From: Beroe forskalii
Taxonomy: Eukaryota; Ctenophora; Nuda; Beroida; Beroidae
DNA: 64,000 nucleotides
Assembly (NCBI GenBank): GCA_011033025.1
Contig: WFMF01000064.1
Location: 62,001 to 126,000, forward strand
Reading direction: 5' to 3'
Of this stretch, positions 22,801 to 35,800 are shown piece by piece (the first letter of the stretch is position 1; every line of letters begins with the position of its first letter). The notes under the pieces were generated by a model. The model searched no databases, had not been told where the DNA came from, and worked only from the letters and a program-made list of their open reading frames with translations. The position numbers and the translations under genes were made by a program.

Positions 22801-25526
22801 ACCACAGAACCCTACCGAGCAGCAGAGGTGAGAGAGGAGATATTCGCATATTACATGTCTACGCTGGCTGGATCTCTCGTAGATCCATCCCCTTTTAAAG
22901 GCATTATCTCATGAACCCATCGTTTAATTGCACATCCAATTGAAAATAGTTAGTAATTAAGCTTAGAGTTAAAACCATCTGTTTCAGGATAATGACGTCA
23001 GGAGGACCCCTCTGTCCTGGGAACCCAGGGGGCAACATGCAGCAAAACGTCAGAATGCCCGGACAAGGCAACGCCAGGATGCCCATGAACCAGAACGTGC
23101 ATCCCGCCATGATGAACAATGCCCTGCACCCCTCCATGATGACTTCAGTAGGGGCACCTAACATGACCATCCCTCAGAACCACCATGTCGCTATGAACAC
23201 TAACATGGTGGCTAACCATCCTGGGAGCATTACCCACCCTGGGATCACCGGACCCAGCCCCGCCACTATGGGTCCTGGTGGGCCCAACATCCCAACAGGA
23301 GGGCAACCCAACATGACTGCTGGCCCGCCCCACAACTTGGTCCCTGGCATGAACCCACACGGCCCCCACATCTCACCAAACATCTCTAACTTACAGCCAG
23401 GAGTTAACAGCCCTGTCATGTCCATAACTCCTGGGATGCCTCATACACCAGGCGGCATGCCTCATACCCCAGGCGGCATGCCACACACTCCAGGAATGCC
23501 AGGGATGCCTCCAACTCCCGCAATGACTCCGAGCAGCACTTCAAACATGTCTCACGGCGTAGCGATGCCATCTAACGGTGCCATCCAGTCCACTGCAAGC
23601 ATCCCTCCGACGCCTGGGATGCCCCCCACCCCTGGCATGCCTCCTACGCCGGGTGGCATCCCCCACACCATGCCCCAAGTGCCCAACATAGTGCCGAGTC
23701 CTCAGATGGTGGGTGGGGTGCCGCCCCATCACCCTGTAAGCAGTGCCGGCTTCCCCACCTCAGTCATGCTATCCTCCAACGCTCCGCTGAAACCTGTCGC
23801 TCCCCATGTCCCTGCGCAGATGAAGCCCCCTACTCCTATCATGAACCCCCGGACCCCTAAAACGCCCCAGGCCAGCCTAGGACAAGTGACAGCTGCCCAT
23901 CTGACCTCGCCGCATCCCACTGCATCCCCTGCACGCCATGACATCCCTCAGATCGCCCCCTCCCCGCAAGCCACTCTCAACGGAAACTTCAACTCTCCTC
24001 ACGCTATCACCAGGTAACAGTGCCCTTCCAACAAATGCATCACCATTCAACGCTTCATCCTACTAATTCAGTGTAATTTCAAGCCCCTGACTTCCCCTCC
24101 CAACTCCTCCCCTCCTAACCGCTTCCCCTCCTAACCGCCTTCCTCTCCTTCAGATCGCCGAACACGGCTGCAGCTCTGGAGCCGACCTTGCTGCCCCCCA
24201 ACAGTTCGGGGGTGGACCCGCTGCCATACACCTCCCTAGCCTCCTCCCCCTTTTCCCCCGGACACAGCAACCTCTCCCAGACCCTGACCCCCCTCACAGA
24301 ACCCACGACCACCTCTCTGGTAGCCAGCGGACCAGCCACCACCATGTCCTTCCCTTCCCTCCCTCCCGACGACATTGACGCTAACGTGAGTACCTGAGTA
24401 CCTGGATCAGGGAGTGTTACCTGGATCAGGGTGTGTTACCTGGATCAGGGAGTGTTACCTGGATCAGGGTGTGTTACCTGGATCAGGGAGTGTTACCTGG
24501 ATCAGGGAGTGTTACCTGGATCAGGGAGTGTTACCTGGATCAGGGTGTTACCTGGATCAGGGTGTTACCTGGATCAGGGTGTGTTACCTGGATCAGGGAG
24601 TGTTACCTGGATCAGGGAGTGTTACCTGGATCAGGAGTGTTACCTGGATCAGGGAGTGTTACCTGGATCAGGGTGTGTTACCTGGATCAGGGAGTGTTAC
24701 CTGGATCAGGGAGTGTGTTACCTGGATCAGGAGTGTTACCTGACTGGAGTGTTACTTCCTGATCAGGAGTTTACCTGGATCAGGAGTGTTACCTGGATCA
24801 GGAGTGTTACCTGGATCAGGGAGTGTTACCTGGATCAGGGAGTGTTACCTGGATCAGGGTGTTACTTGGATCAGGGTGTGTTACCTGGATCAGGGAGTGT
24901 TACCTGGATCAGGGTGTTACCTGATCAGGGTGTGTTACCTGGATCAGGTGTTACCTGGATCAGGGTGTGTTACCTGGATCAGGAGTGTTACCTGATCAGG
25001 TGTTACCTTGATCAGGGGTGTGTTACCTGGATCAGGGAGTGTTACCTGGATCAGGTGTGTTACCTGGATCAGGAGTGTTACCTGGATCAGGGAGTGTTAC
25101 CTGGATCAGGGTGTGTGTTACCTGGATCAGGGGTGTTACCTGGATCAGGGAGTGTTACCTGGATCAGGGAGTGTTACCTGGATCAGGGTGTGTTTAAATC
25201 GGGAATGTAGGCTGTCGAACACGGTTAAACGCATTTCATACCCTAGTATTATCTAGGGAAAATCTTAGGGATTCATTATTCGATGAATTAGTTGACTATT
25301 TTGGGATGAACTCTGACCGTTTATTCTCTCTTTTCCTCACTAACACCGCAATTTCTAGTTGGATGATGATGTTGCGATCTGGGACCTCTTTGACAACCAG
25401 GACGGCAGTCTGTTCATGAGGTGCTGTGTTGCAGATGCTACGTCTGCTGCCTCTGTCTCACGATGTCTGGCTCCGTGTGCCTCTTTCCTAGGAATATCAA
25501 ACACATGTCTCTGTGTTTGGAGATGA
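19871..25526 (+). CDS. ZMIZ: ZMIZ-like SP-RING protein, copy B, no 5' exons seen
   Basis: Exons 19871-19985, 20350-20512, 22205-22478, 22606-22827, 22988-24013, 24154-24385 and 25359-25526 mirror copy A. The encoded SP-RING, acidic linker and Pro/Met-rich region differ from A by only a few residues. The first donor is GTTAGT rather than GTAAGT. The final acceptor AG is intact, but a 2-bp loss after the codon for the last Met removes the TGA used in A. The frame then runs 35 further residues, Cys/Ala/Ser-rich, to TGA 25524-25526. Block B starts at 15928 and no upstream ZMIZ exons are visible between blocks, so this copy is probably 5'-truncated and dependent on a new promoter, or an assembly duplicate. 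Confidence 0.8.
20561..22029. mobile_element. 1.47-kb DNA transposon-like element in ZMIZ copy B intron
   Basis: The element is absent from the matching intron of copy A, giving an empty site. An 8-bp direct repeat GTTTTTGA flanks it (20553-20560 and 22030-22037). Ends are imperfect inverted repeats around GTAGG..ACTATATAGCT. Many subterminal copies of TAGCTAAATAGTCCG and TAGCTATAAAGTCCG occur in both orientations. An 8-bp target duplication with subterminal repeats is hAT-like. Internal open frames (such as 21188-21613) show no transposase motif, so it is non-autonomous. Confidence 0.75.
24386..25193 (+). repeat. 19-bp minisatellite at the ZMIZ 5' splice site (copy B)
   Basis: The same unit and position as the array in copy A, with fewer units (about 43) and many units shortened or altered by 1-3 bases. 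The donor region itself has slipped: GTGAGTACCTGAGTACCTGG, a local duplication of GAGTACCT. The irregularity is far greater than in copy A. Confidence 0.92.
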
Positions 25527-28500
25527 TGAACATTGAGAAATGTAGACAATAATTTGTACATTTGATAAATATATACGTTGTGTACGTTGTACAATATAAG
25601 AACAGTTATATGCAATGTACATGATGATACGTTGCATTGAATTTAATGATTAATATTGTACAATGAATTTTCAATCTATATCGTACTGCGTTTCCTGATT
25701 TGATAATTGATGTACTGTTTGCTTAAAGCACTGTTCTAGACTTCAGTTATGTACAGTATCGTTCAATATATGATGGACTGATGTTGGCGATATTAACCAT
25801 GGGCAAATGTGCTCTTTAATTGATGTTGATGATCAAAGGAGGTTGAAGATGATCAGAAAAATTACGTGCATCAGCGATCTATGTACAATAAGAATGAGAT
25901 TTGTAAATATGTTCGTAAATTTGGTGCCGATAGGAATTGCTTTGTTGAAGTGACTAGTATCAAACAATAATATGATGGTGTATTTGACAAGCTTTTTTGT
26001 TTAAAACATGTTCAACTAAAATCTCACGCGAAAATTACGTTTTTTCCTAGCAGTGTGTCATCACTGTCTTAGTTTCTTAGCAGTTAGATTCTAAAAGTGT
26101 ATTATTAATTTAGCAAACCCTTTAATTTCATGTTTCGATAATTTGGATTTGGATTTAACAACATCATCTAATCAAATGTTATTATTGCAGCTTTGTCGAG
26201 AAAAGATTCTACCATGTCTGTTGGCCATTTACTTTGTTGAAGCCAAAATACTTTTTATTCAACTTTCAAGTTTATGATATTCAGAGTCTTTGTCGATCTT
26301 ATTACATTCTCTTTGTAATACCTCAGTTGGAGTGAAAGATACATATAATTTTAAAAGATCATCTTTTACGGATCAGCTGTATTGTGTCCCACATTTTAAA
26401 ATTAATGATTTTTAATTTTTATTTTTCGTTGCATTGATGTCATATTAGCGCAATTCTCAAAACTCACTCACCTTTTAATTTAATTAACTTTGATTTGATA
26501 TAATATTAAATTTTCATATAATATATCACATCAAATTAAAGTATGTTGGAAAGCATATATAACATTAAATTTGATATATTTATCCATAATTCCATAAGAC
26601 TGTTTTTAAGTGCTGCTACCATACTGGCGATTTAATTTCCTGTAATTGTTTACACATCATTCCTCTAAAGCTGAAATGTTGTGAATGTTGACAGATATAT
26701 GATTTAAAGCTCTGAAAATCATTATTCAAACTGTAAAAATAAAATCAGGCTACCTCCATTCTCCAATTCTCACTTGATAGTTGAAGTTCTTGACATTGAA
26801 TCTGTTCCGATTTTTCCTCCAAGGTTGTCTGCACACGTTCAAAAGATAAAGCCCGACATCATTGGATGGTTGTCATTCATAATGAAACTAAAAGGAGTAC
26901 GAAAATTGCAAAATAATATCTTCTGTTTAGTATGTAAACTCTACATCTCATTGTCTGATATCGGCTGTAATGAATTAAAAATTTGATTGAAACACGTTTA
27001 GATTTTCAGAGAAATAAACTTTAACGGATTATGAATTGATTATTAAATATTAACGTTATGATTAATATCATTATTACTATCATTAATATATTGTTATAAT
27101 TATGTATTACTATAAAGTTAAAATACTTTCACGAAGAGGAGTATGTCAAATTGCAAATATGCGCAGTAATAATTTATTCACGTGAATTTGTTTGTTTTGG
27201 CACTTCCATAAGATGACAAGATCCATGCACATGATAAGATATGTTTAGCTATAAAATATTACTCCTTAATTTAGCTAATTTATTTATTAAACAGACCAAT
27301 TGTTTTGCTTGTATTTAACATTTGTTGAGTGTTGAAATTTAAATGAAAAATTGGAAGCTTCGTAACGCAGTGAAGATTGGAAGACACTGACTATTTATAA
27401 ATGTACTGGTGTACTTGTTGCAAAATGCAAGGTCACTTCTGCACTGCTGCGTTGAAGGCGTTGGACAACTGACCCTATTGGACATAGCACTCGTTTGTCT
27501 GACGTTTCAAATATTAACGAGCTGAGGGTAGGCCGGTAACATCTTACAAGTCGTGTTTCCCGGCCGCGATAAAAATAGCGCACGGTGAAGAGTTAAGTTG
27601 CTCTAACCAGATCACTAGTAATTTTACGCGCCGCACCTTCCTCCACCCCTGGTTAGGGAAGGTTAGGTGAAGAGTAGGGTAGTTTAAATTGCACATGGTT
27701 CGGTTAGGTTAAAATTGCTAAACATGCGTACACGTCGCGCGGCGCGCGGCGTACATATACACATCTTTGCTAAACACGTATACCCCTGTTATCGTAGCGC
27801 CGCGCGCGTTCACACCTATGCGGGCTTAGGAACACACACATATGCGGGAAGGGTCATGGATTCAGGCTGAAAAAAGTTGCGGGGTTGCTGCATGTGGAAT
27901 GCTGGCAAGCAAAGCGATCCAGCCACCCACAAGAATTTTAAATTTTCCTCTCAGACCCAATTTTTAAGATTTCTGTGGCCCGCTCATTTCGCTTGCAAAA
28001 AAAATGCAAGGAACGGCAATAATTTCCCCTAACCAGGGGTGTCGCGAAACGAGGTTTGGAGCAAGGCGCGGCGCGCGCGCGTAAAACTAGGGATCTGGTT
28101 AGAGCAAGGCAATAATATTTTGAATCATAATCCTTACTAATCTTTTTGAGCGCCACAGGCGAAAATTTTTAAAATCAAAGACTGTATCTTTAATCAATTT
28201 AGTTACATAATTTATTACAACAGCCTGCTGCAGTCGAAAATCTTGAAGGTGTTTGGTATCTGTATTCTGTATCTGCCGCTGAAGTCAATTTGATAACATA
28301 TGTATACATGTGTAATTTGATTTGTCAAACGTAGTCTGACCCGTTCGTTGTCTGGCAAAAAATTTTAATGTTTCACATATACAGTTTTTGTTTCTGCAAA
28401 CAAAAAAGCTGCAGGGGTCAGCGCGGCACACAATTCTCACGAAGGACTGTCAACGGTAGTGAATACTGGGAATTCTTTTGAAATAATTTAATTTTGTAGC

Positions 28501-29867
28501 ATAATATAGCAAATTATACATTGATGAAATATTTGAATCCAAATCTTGCTCAAAGGAAGTTTAGATTCTTGCTGTGTCTCATTTCCAGATTCCCACTCAT
28601 CTTGTGCGCTATTTTTTCCTAATTGAGCACTCACTGTAACACTGTTCCTCAAGCATGAAGTGGTTTTCATTTTGTACTTCACTGTTTCTAGTTTGTAGAG
28701 TGATTGTGGACTTAATTTTAAATATTTGTCCGTTTTTGGATTCAAATCCCTACTTTTTCTTTTCTATTTCTTTGTTCTATAAAAATTTTAAGTAGTAGGT
28801 TCTCTCACTAAAAAACTGATAATTCTTATCTACTTTACAAAATTTACAAAGCTCTCTGATCTCTTATATGTTATATAGAAGTGTGCTTTCTGTCTGATTT
28901 TATAAATCATGCCCCATGGTCGCCTACACACAGTGGGAAAAGTGCATGTGCAGAATATGAACTGCATACCCACGTTCATTTCCATTCAATATGTGTGCAA
29001 ACTGTTAACTGTTTTGATTTTTTTTGCTCACAACTTTTGATCTGCATGGAATTTTCAGATGAGGTAAAAAAGTATTCAATCAATTTGTTTTGTGTTCAAA
29101 ATTTGAGAACAAAGTGCTGTGTATAAGCAGTGAGTGAGCTGTGTATTTGCAGGCCCAATGTGCCTGCTAGTTTGATATAGTATACTTATTTCATTAACAG
29201 TATTAAATTCAAATTCAACACATTAAAAATTGATATTAAATTAACTATTTGAGGATGTTTGGTGGTGGATTCAACTCCTCAAAATTGAAGACTAACACTA
29301 GGCTATGTATAAACAGACTCAAACTACTACAGAAGAAAAAGAGTAGGTCACCAATTAATTCGAATACTCATCAATTCATTTCCTAATCTTGATCATGTTA
29401 ATGTTGTCAGTTAGCAGACAAAAGTCCCCTTAAGCCATAGATATCTGTGTGTACAGCAGTTTTGTTTGGTTTGGGGTTAATGGCAGGGCCATAATTTGCA
29501 TCTCAGACTTGGGAGGGGGTGGTAAAGGGCCTTGAGGCCAATGTGTCGAACAAAAGCCCTAATTGGGATCTGGGGGCAGAGCTGGTAAGGAGGTTAGGGT
29601 GAAAGTTTGGGCATGGTTTGGGTAACGGTTAGGGTTAAGTGGTGCATTTTGTTTGAGGGGGGGGGGTTGTTCGGGGACTTTTGTCAGGAAATAATTTTGT
29701 CATAATTCCTAGATTGGCTAGATAAGTATTCACTTATTTCTACAATGAGCTTATGATTGATGAAACTGAAATCCCAATTATAATACCCTCAATTGTACCA
29801 CAATAGTGACGAATTTCACACAAATGGAAACTTTTATCTCTTTTCTACTTGGTTTATCCTCATTCAG
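25527..29867 (+). other. ZMIZ copy B 3' flank and IST1 upstream region
   Basis: To about 27490 this matches block A. About 27500-29120 is specific to block B and includes a CG-rich GCGCGCGGCG patch (27730-27820) and open frames without recognisable domains. From about 29130 the A/B match resumes through a Helitron-like end (29151-29170) and TTAGGG-like repeats (about 29590-29640). The first IST1 exon was looked for and not found. Confidence 0.5.
29151..29170 (+). mobile_element. Helitron-like 3' end, block B copy
   Basis: Same position as 8757-8776, with AGGCCCAATGTGCCTGCTAG followed by T. The stem has one mismatch relative to block A. Confidence 0.3.
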
Positions 29868-32800
29868 CTGAGCTAAATGTGAAGGCCAGGAAAGAAATAG
29901 CGGAGTACCTTAGGATAAACAAAGATGATAGGGCTAGAATCAAGGTGAGTGTTTTTCCATATCATAGTTTCAGAAGGAGAGCATCCCTATTGGTTTGCAT
30001 TTTTGATAGAAAATAAACTAAATATGAAGTTATGTTGAATTTTACCTCTTTGTCTTTTTGATGTTTGAAAAGAAAAATTTACATTTTACAACATGAATTG
30101 CATCCACTATTTTTCCCTCACCCAATAACCATATGATTTTATATTTTGTTAAACAAGACAGCAACTAGACAGTGTAGTACTTCAGTATATAGAAAAAACA
30201 GCACATGGCAGTCACATAAACCTTGGATAGTAAAACTTTGCAGCTTTCTCTCAATGTGAGCAGCCTCAACTACCTTGTAATCCATGTGAATAATTTGGCC
30301 GGGGACAGGACCTACAATCTCTAACTCAATATCAAATCATCATAGCATAACGCTATCCATTTAGCTCAATTACTAAGCCTTGTGTTTACCACTTCCTGAT
30401 GTTAGGACCACGAGAACCCAGTGTAAACAGACCCTTGTGTTGTACTGCTGCCAACGATATGTCCTATTTTCATGTCATGCTTGAGTGCAAGGACCAATAG
30501 GGTTTAAGGGGCATAAGACTAAGTAAACATATATTTCATATTTTGATCCCTTGAACATTTATCTACCTAAAATGCAGTGAGATGTGTCCAATGTGTCACA
30601 GTTATCTTGGGCCTTATGGCCCTCGTTTAATGTGGAATATCTATAATTAGATAGGGGAAGAAATTAGGTGTTCATCAAATAAAGCAATTATTATTTTTTA
30701 TGTTTTTATTGTTTATTTTGTCCTTTTCTCCAAAAAATTATTCCAATAATGTAAAAGAGTTGTTTGATGAAATTACAGAATACTGAAAGAAAAGTAAATT
30801 CTTAGCCCAAACTGCTCTTTTTTGAATGTATTTATTTGACCATTTCAATGAATCGCTACAGGTGGAACAAATTATCAGAGATGACTATCTTATTGAAGCT
30901 ATGGAGTGTATAGAGCTGTACTGTGATCTTATTATTGCAAGGATTGGTCTCATTGAATCACAAAAGTAAGTAAAACGGTGTTATATACCCCATTAAATAA
31001 TTACTTTGCACAATATCAGTACAAGAAATAGCAGGATGAAGTTCATAGTTTGGAAATTTAGGAATTACAGAAGTAGAACCTATTCAACCTGTGACATATA
31101 TAATGATAATAATTTTGGTTAGGTATCTATACGTTGCCTATATATCATTTATCACTTATTTTTTCTAATCAGGATATGTGATGAAGGGTTACAAACACCT
31201 ATTTGTACTATCATCTGGATAGCACCCAGAATGCAGGATGATGTTGCGGAACTTAAACCGGTAATTCCTTCGTAATGCAACTCTTTCACCAGTGTTCTGA
31301 ATTGATAAATAGCCAATTCACTCTGACTCATGTGTTCTGACTCCACAAAACCCTATTCATGATTACACTAAATTGCCTACCTTAGGAGGTGTATTCATGT
31401 GCAGTAAAATTTTGGTGTTGACATATTTGGTTGGTATTAATTTGGGGATCTTTCTCAAGTCATTACTCTAGTTAACATATGATAATGACGTCATTTTGAA
31501 CTGTCATGGTGGTTAAAAATATGGGGATTTTTCCGTAAAATCCCCAAATTACAACCTAAAGTATATCAGTGGGTCCCATGTTTTTACTCGGTATTCACGC
31601 GTTATTCCCGGATTCTCCTCAGATCTCCGAGCAACTCGCTGCTAGGTTTGGGAAGGACTTTGCCATGCAAGCTCGAAATAACCAGAATGGGGCTGTTGAT
31701 GACAGAGTGAGTATTCTAGTGTTTATTATGTTGAAGTACAAAGAGCAGAGAAATGGTAATTTGCAACATGGCAACTTTTTATGTGATCAATTCAAGAAAT
31801 TTTGTGATTAACCTCTTTTTGGTAATTCTCTCAAAACATTTTGACAATTTCTGTGGTCTGATTTCTGCCAAGCCCAAATTCATGTAAAATCCAATATAAT
31901 TTTCCAAAAACATCGGATAATCAAATGAGGGACACTTCTTGAGACTTACGAAACAATATTCAAACATTTGCTCCTCTATCAACTCAGCAATAAAGATGTA
32001 CTTTTTAGACACGAGACTCGAAACACCCTGTATTTGTATTTTTACAATTTTATCGGTCTGGCAGCCCATCAGTGATAGTGATTTCAATAACAGTGAGAGT
32101 TGAGACTTGAGTAATACCTTACAGGTATACTTCGTATACATGTATGGCAGTATAGATTTCAGTTACTCAGTACACCTATTATGTCATAATAATTATGAAC
32201 GAAAAGCCCTACTATGAACCTTATGAAGTTATTATGAATTGAAGTCACAGAAAGAGGATAACCCTCTTATTAATCCTCAGATTAAGAACAAGATAACAAT
32301 GCAGCAACCTCCGGCATCTCTTGTAGAGCAGTATCTTATCGAGATAGCTAATGCTCACAACGTGGACTTTGAGCCGAACCCAAAATATCTGCAGGTACTT
32401 TCAGCCTTCCTACGTGTGTTTGAGTTTGCTGGCATGCTGCCGAATATCACTACCTGCATTTTGACGCATGCTTATTAATTTTGTGCTATCTTATCTTTAT
32501 TGAAGATCAAGCCTTCATATTTCATGCTTTCATGTACTTAATAACATAGCATCATTTTCTCTTCAGGGCAATGATTTCCTAGGCACTAACTTCGGAGGGA
32601 ATAGTTTTGGAGGTAGCAGTGGGGGTGGAGGTGGTGGAGGAGGCGGCGACTTGCTGACTGGATCCGTTCCACCCGGACCTGGATTCACTGGATTCAATGA
32701 CTTCATGTCAGGACCACCTCAGATGGATCCACCTCCATTGGTGAGTCTGGGTACATTGTACAGCAGGGTATGCAGTCATGCATGATTGTTATAATGACTT

Positions 32801-35800
32801 AATTCCTTTTTCTACGCTTATAGGAGCTATAGTAACCTTTCACTCACTCACTCGCTCACACACTCACTCACTCTCAATTAATCGCTAACTCACAGAATAA
32901 CTTACTCGCTCACTCAATCACTTGCTTAATCACTCAATCGCTCACTCACTCACACACTCATTCTTTCACTCACTCACTCACTTTATCGTTTAAGATCCTG
33001 CTCAATCGCTCACTCACTCACTTAATCATGCATTCACTCAGTTGCCAACATACTCATCCTCACAAGCTGCCTCTGTCGACAGTGAATCATCAGCATCATC
33101 ACACATTTACCAAGAACCTGAAGCACCCAAAAGTAAGCCACCAAAGAACAAAGGACCTGCTCCAAAAACCTGCTGCGAATGTGAGATATTTCATACTCTA
33201 AGTCTTATACCTTACTAGTTCTTTTTTATTTTATTATAAGCAGTTGTTTATTTTGGACCAGCATGGTAGGGTCCCCGTATCTTTTAATTTGTTATTATGA
33301 TAATGGGCTGTCTGTCTCCCTTTTTTTAATTTTAAATTATTACTTTATTAATTGCTAATTAAATGCTATGTCTCTCATCAACCAAGTATCCAACTACTTA
33401 AAATCACAATTGTTATATGATCGAAGGAATTTGTGTTTGAATCATGGTGTAATGTGCTACAAAATGTAAATTATTTGTTTTATTAAATTATTTGTTTTAT
33501 TTATACACTCGGTTCTTTTTACTTCTTCCTTGTAAATAATATTCTTGGGTTTCAAGAATATTAATAAATCTTGCTCGAAGCACAGTGAAGTTCTTTAGCC
33601 TTCCACAAGTTAGATGTAACCATGATTTTCAGTACAGAAACTTCTGTTGAGAAATTGCTGTTCCTCGCAAATTCAGATTTTAGAATTTCTGGACTCTAAA
33701 AGTTCACAATTCACATCCATGTTCAAAGCTAGTACTCGAATACAAATCCAAGCTCATGACACAGTATCATAGCATTTTGCCATAACCAACAGACACATTT
33801 CGTCACAACACTGTTCTATGACGAACTGAAACCTGTTCGTCACAACATTCCGTGAAAATGGATGCAAATTGGATGCACTTGGATGCACTTGGGAAAATTT
33901 TCCCAATTTTGGGAAAATGGCTTTTTAGCCTGTTTAATGCACTGAAAATCATTCCAAATGGTTGGAATATGTTTGTATAGATAATACACGAGTCCTAGGA
34001 CCGCTTTTGGAAAATTTGGCCATCACTGAGAGCCGATATGGGCGAAAAAGGCCGAAAAAGCCGAAAATTAAAATTGCTCAAAATTGATTTCTATCGACTC
34101 AAATGTGTTTATAATCATCCTAGAAGTCATTCTGCGTCGTTTTCCGGGAGAAAATTGCTTTATTTTTCCCAAAAATGGATGCATCCAAGTGCGAAATTTG
34201 GTCTGAGAAAAAGTGGATGCATTTTCCCAAAATTGGGAAAATGGCTTTTTAGCCTGTTTAATGCACTGAAAATGATTCCAAATGGCTGGAATATGTTTGT
34301 ATAGATGATACACGAGTCCTAGGACCGTTTTTGGAAAATTTGGCCATCACTGAGAGCCGATATGGGCGAAAAAGGCCGAAAAAAGCCGAAAATTAAAATT
34401 GCTCAAAATTGATTTCTATCGACTCAAATGTGTTTATAAACATCCTAGAAGTCATTCTGCCTCGTTTTCCGGGTGAAAATTGCTTTATTCTTCCCAAAAA
34501 TGGATGCATCCAAATGCGAAATTTGGTCTGAGAAAATGTGGATGCATTTCTCCAAAATAGGGAAAATGGCTTTTTAGCCTGTTTAATGCACTGAAAATGA
34601 TTCCAAATGGTTGATATATGTTTGTATAGAAGATACACGAGTCCTAGGAGCGTTTTTTGAAAATTTGGGCAAATTTAATTTTCGGCTTTTTCGGCCTTTT
34701 TCGCCCATATCGGCTGTCAGTGATGGCAAAATTTTGCAAAAATGGTCCTAGGACTCGTGTATCATCTATACAAACATATTCCAACCATTTGGAATCATTT
34801 TCAGTGCATTAAACAGGCTAAAAAGCCATTTTCCAAATTTTGGGAAAATGCATCCACTTTTTTTCAGACCAAATTTCGCACTTGGATGCATCCATTTTTG
34901 GGAAAAATAAATCAATTTTCACCCGGAAAACGACGCAGAATGACTTCTAGGATGTTTATAAACACATTTGAGTCGATAGAAATCAATTTTGAGCAATTTT
35001 AATTTTCGGCTTTTTCGGCCTTTTTCGCCCATATCGGCTTTCAGTGATGGCCAAATTTTCCAAAAACGGTCCTAGGACTCGTGTATCATCTATACAAACA
35101 TATTCCAGCCATTTGGAATCATTTTCAGTGCATTAAACAGGCTAAAAAGCCATTTTCCCAATTTTGGGAAAATGCATCCACTTTTTCTCAGACCAAATTT
35201 CGCACTTAGATGCATCCATTTTTGGGAAAAATAAAGCAATTTTCTACCGAGTTTTAAAAGTGAAATGATTCAACTTTGGCTGGAAATACACGGACCTTTT
35301 CTTTAGATGTCTTTGAATAAATGTTAGTCGATACAAAAAAATTGTATCGAATTTCCGGTATTTTGCCTCAATCTGGCTTCCTAAAACGGCTAAGTCTCCT
35401 TAAAGTGGCTAATTTACCAATCAACCATCATCTATTAATGATATTCTAATCTGTCTATTCTATCAAACTCAATCAGTCTGAGTCACTTTTAAGAAATTGG
35501 TAAAATTTTCCCAACTTCATTTTACAGAATCGCATATATCGAGCGCGCGCGGATTTTCCCAATTTGCATCCAGCCCACGGAATCATCTTCTGCATAGACG
35601 TACGCCGCGGCGACATTGCTGTGACGCGCTTTTTCACCGATATCAGAAGCCAATGTCACACTCCGCCTTTTTGTAAATGTTGTAGAATTAACCGCTTCCT
35701 GTTTTCAGCCTGGACATGCTGTATCGTACGGTCAAGACCACTCTTCTCACAGTACACACGGTATGAGCTTACAAATTAGACAGTCTACAAATTAGACAGC

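Larger units (their letters stand above)
15928..30166. repeat. Segmental duplication block B (partner of 1-9866)
   Basis: Second copy of block A, longer because it carries a Naiad retroelement (about 15982-19714) and a 1.47-kb element in a ZMIZ intron (20561-22029). The replaced stretch at about 27500-29120 differs from block A. Homology ends near 30166, after which IST1 continues uniquely. Breakpoints inside ZMIZ on one side and IST1 on the other fit a tandem duplication that left a fuller ZMIZ in A and a fuller IST1 in B. Confidence 0.85.

Noticed and set aside
24431-25256. Similar repeat-encoded open frames in block B
   Set aside because: Same minisatellite with indels; not a gene.
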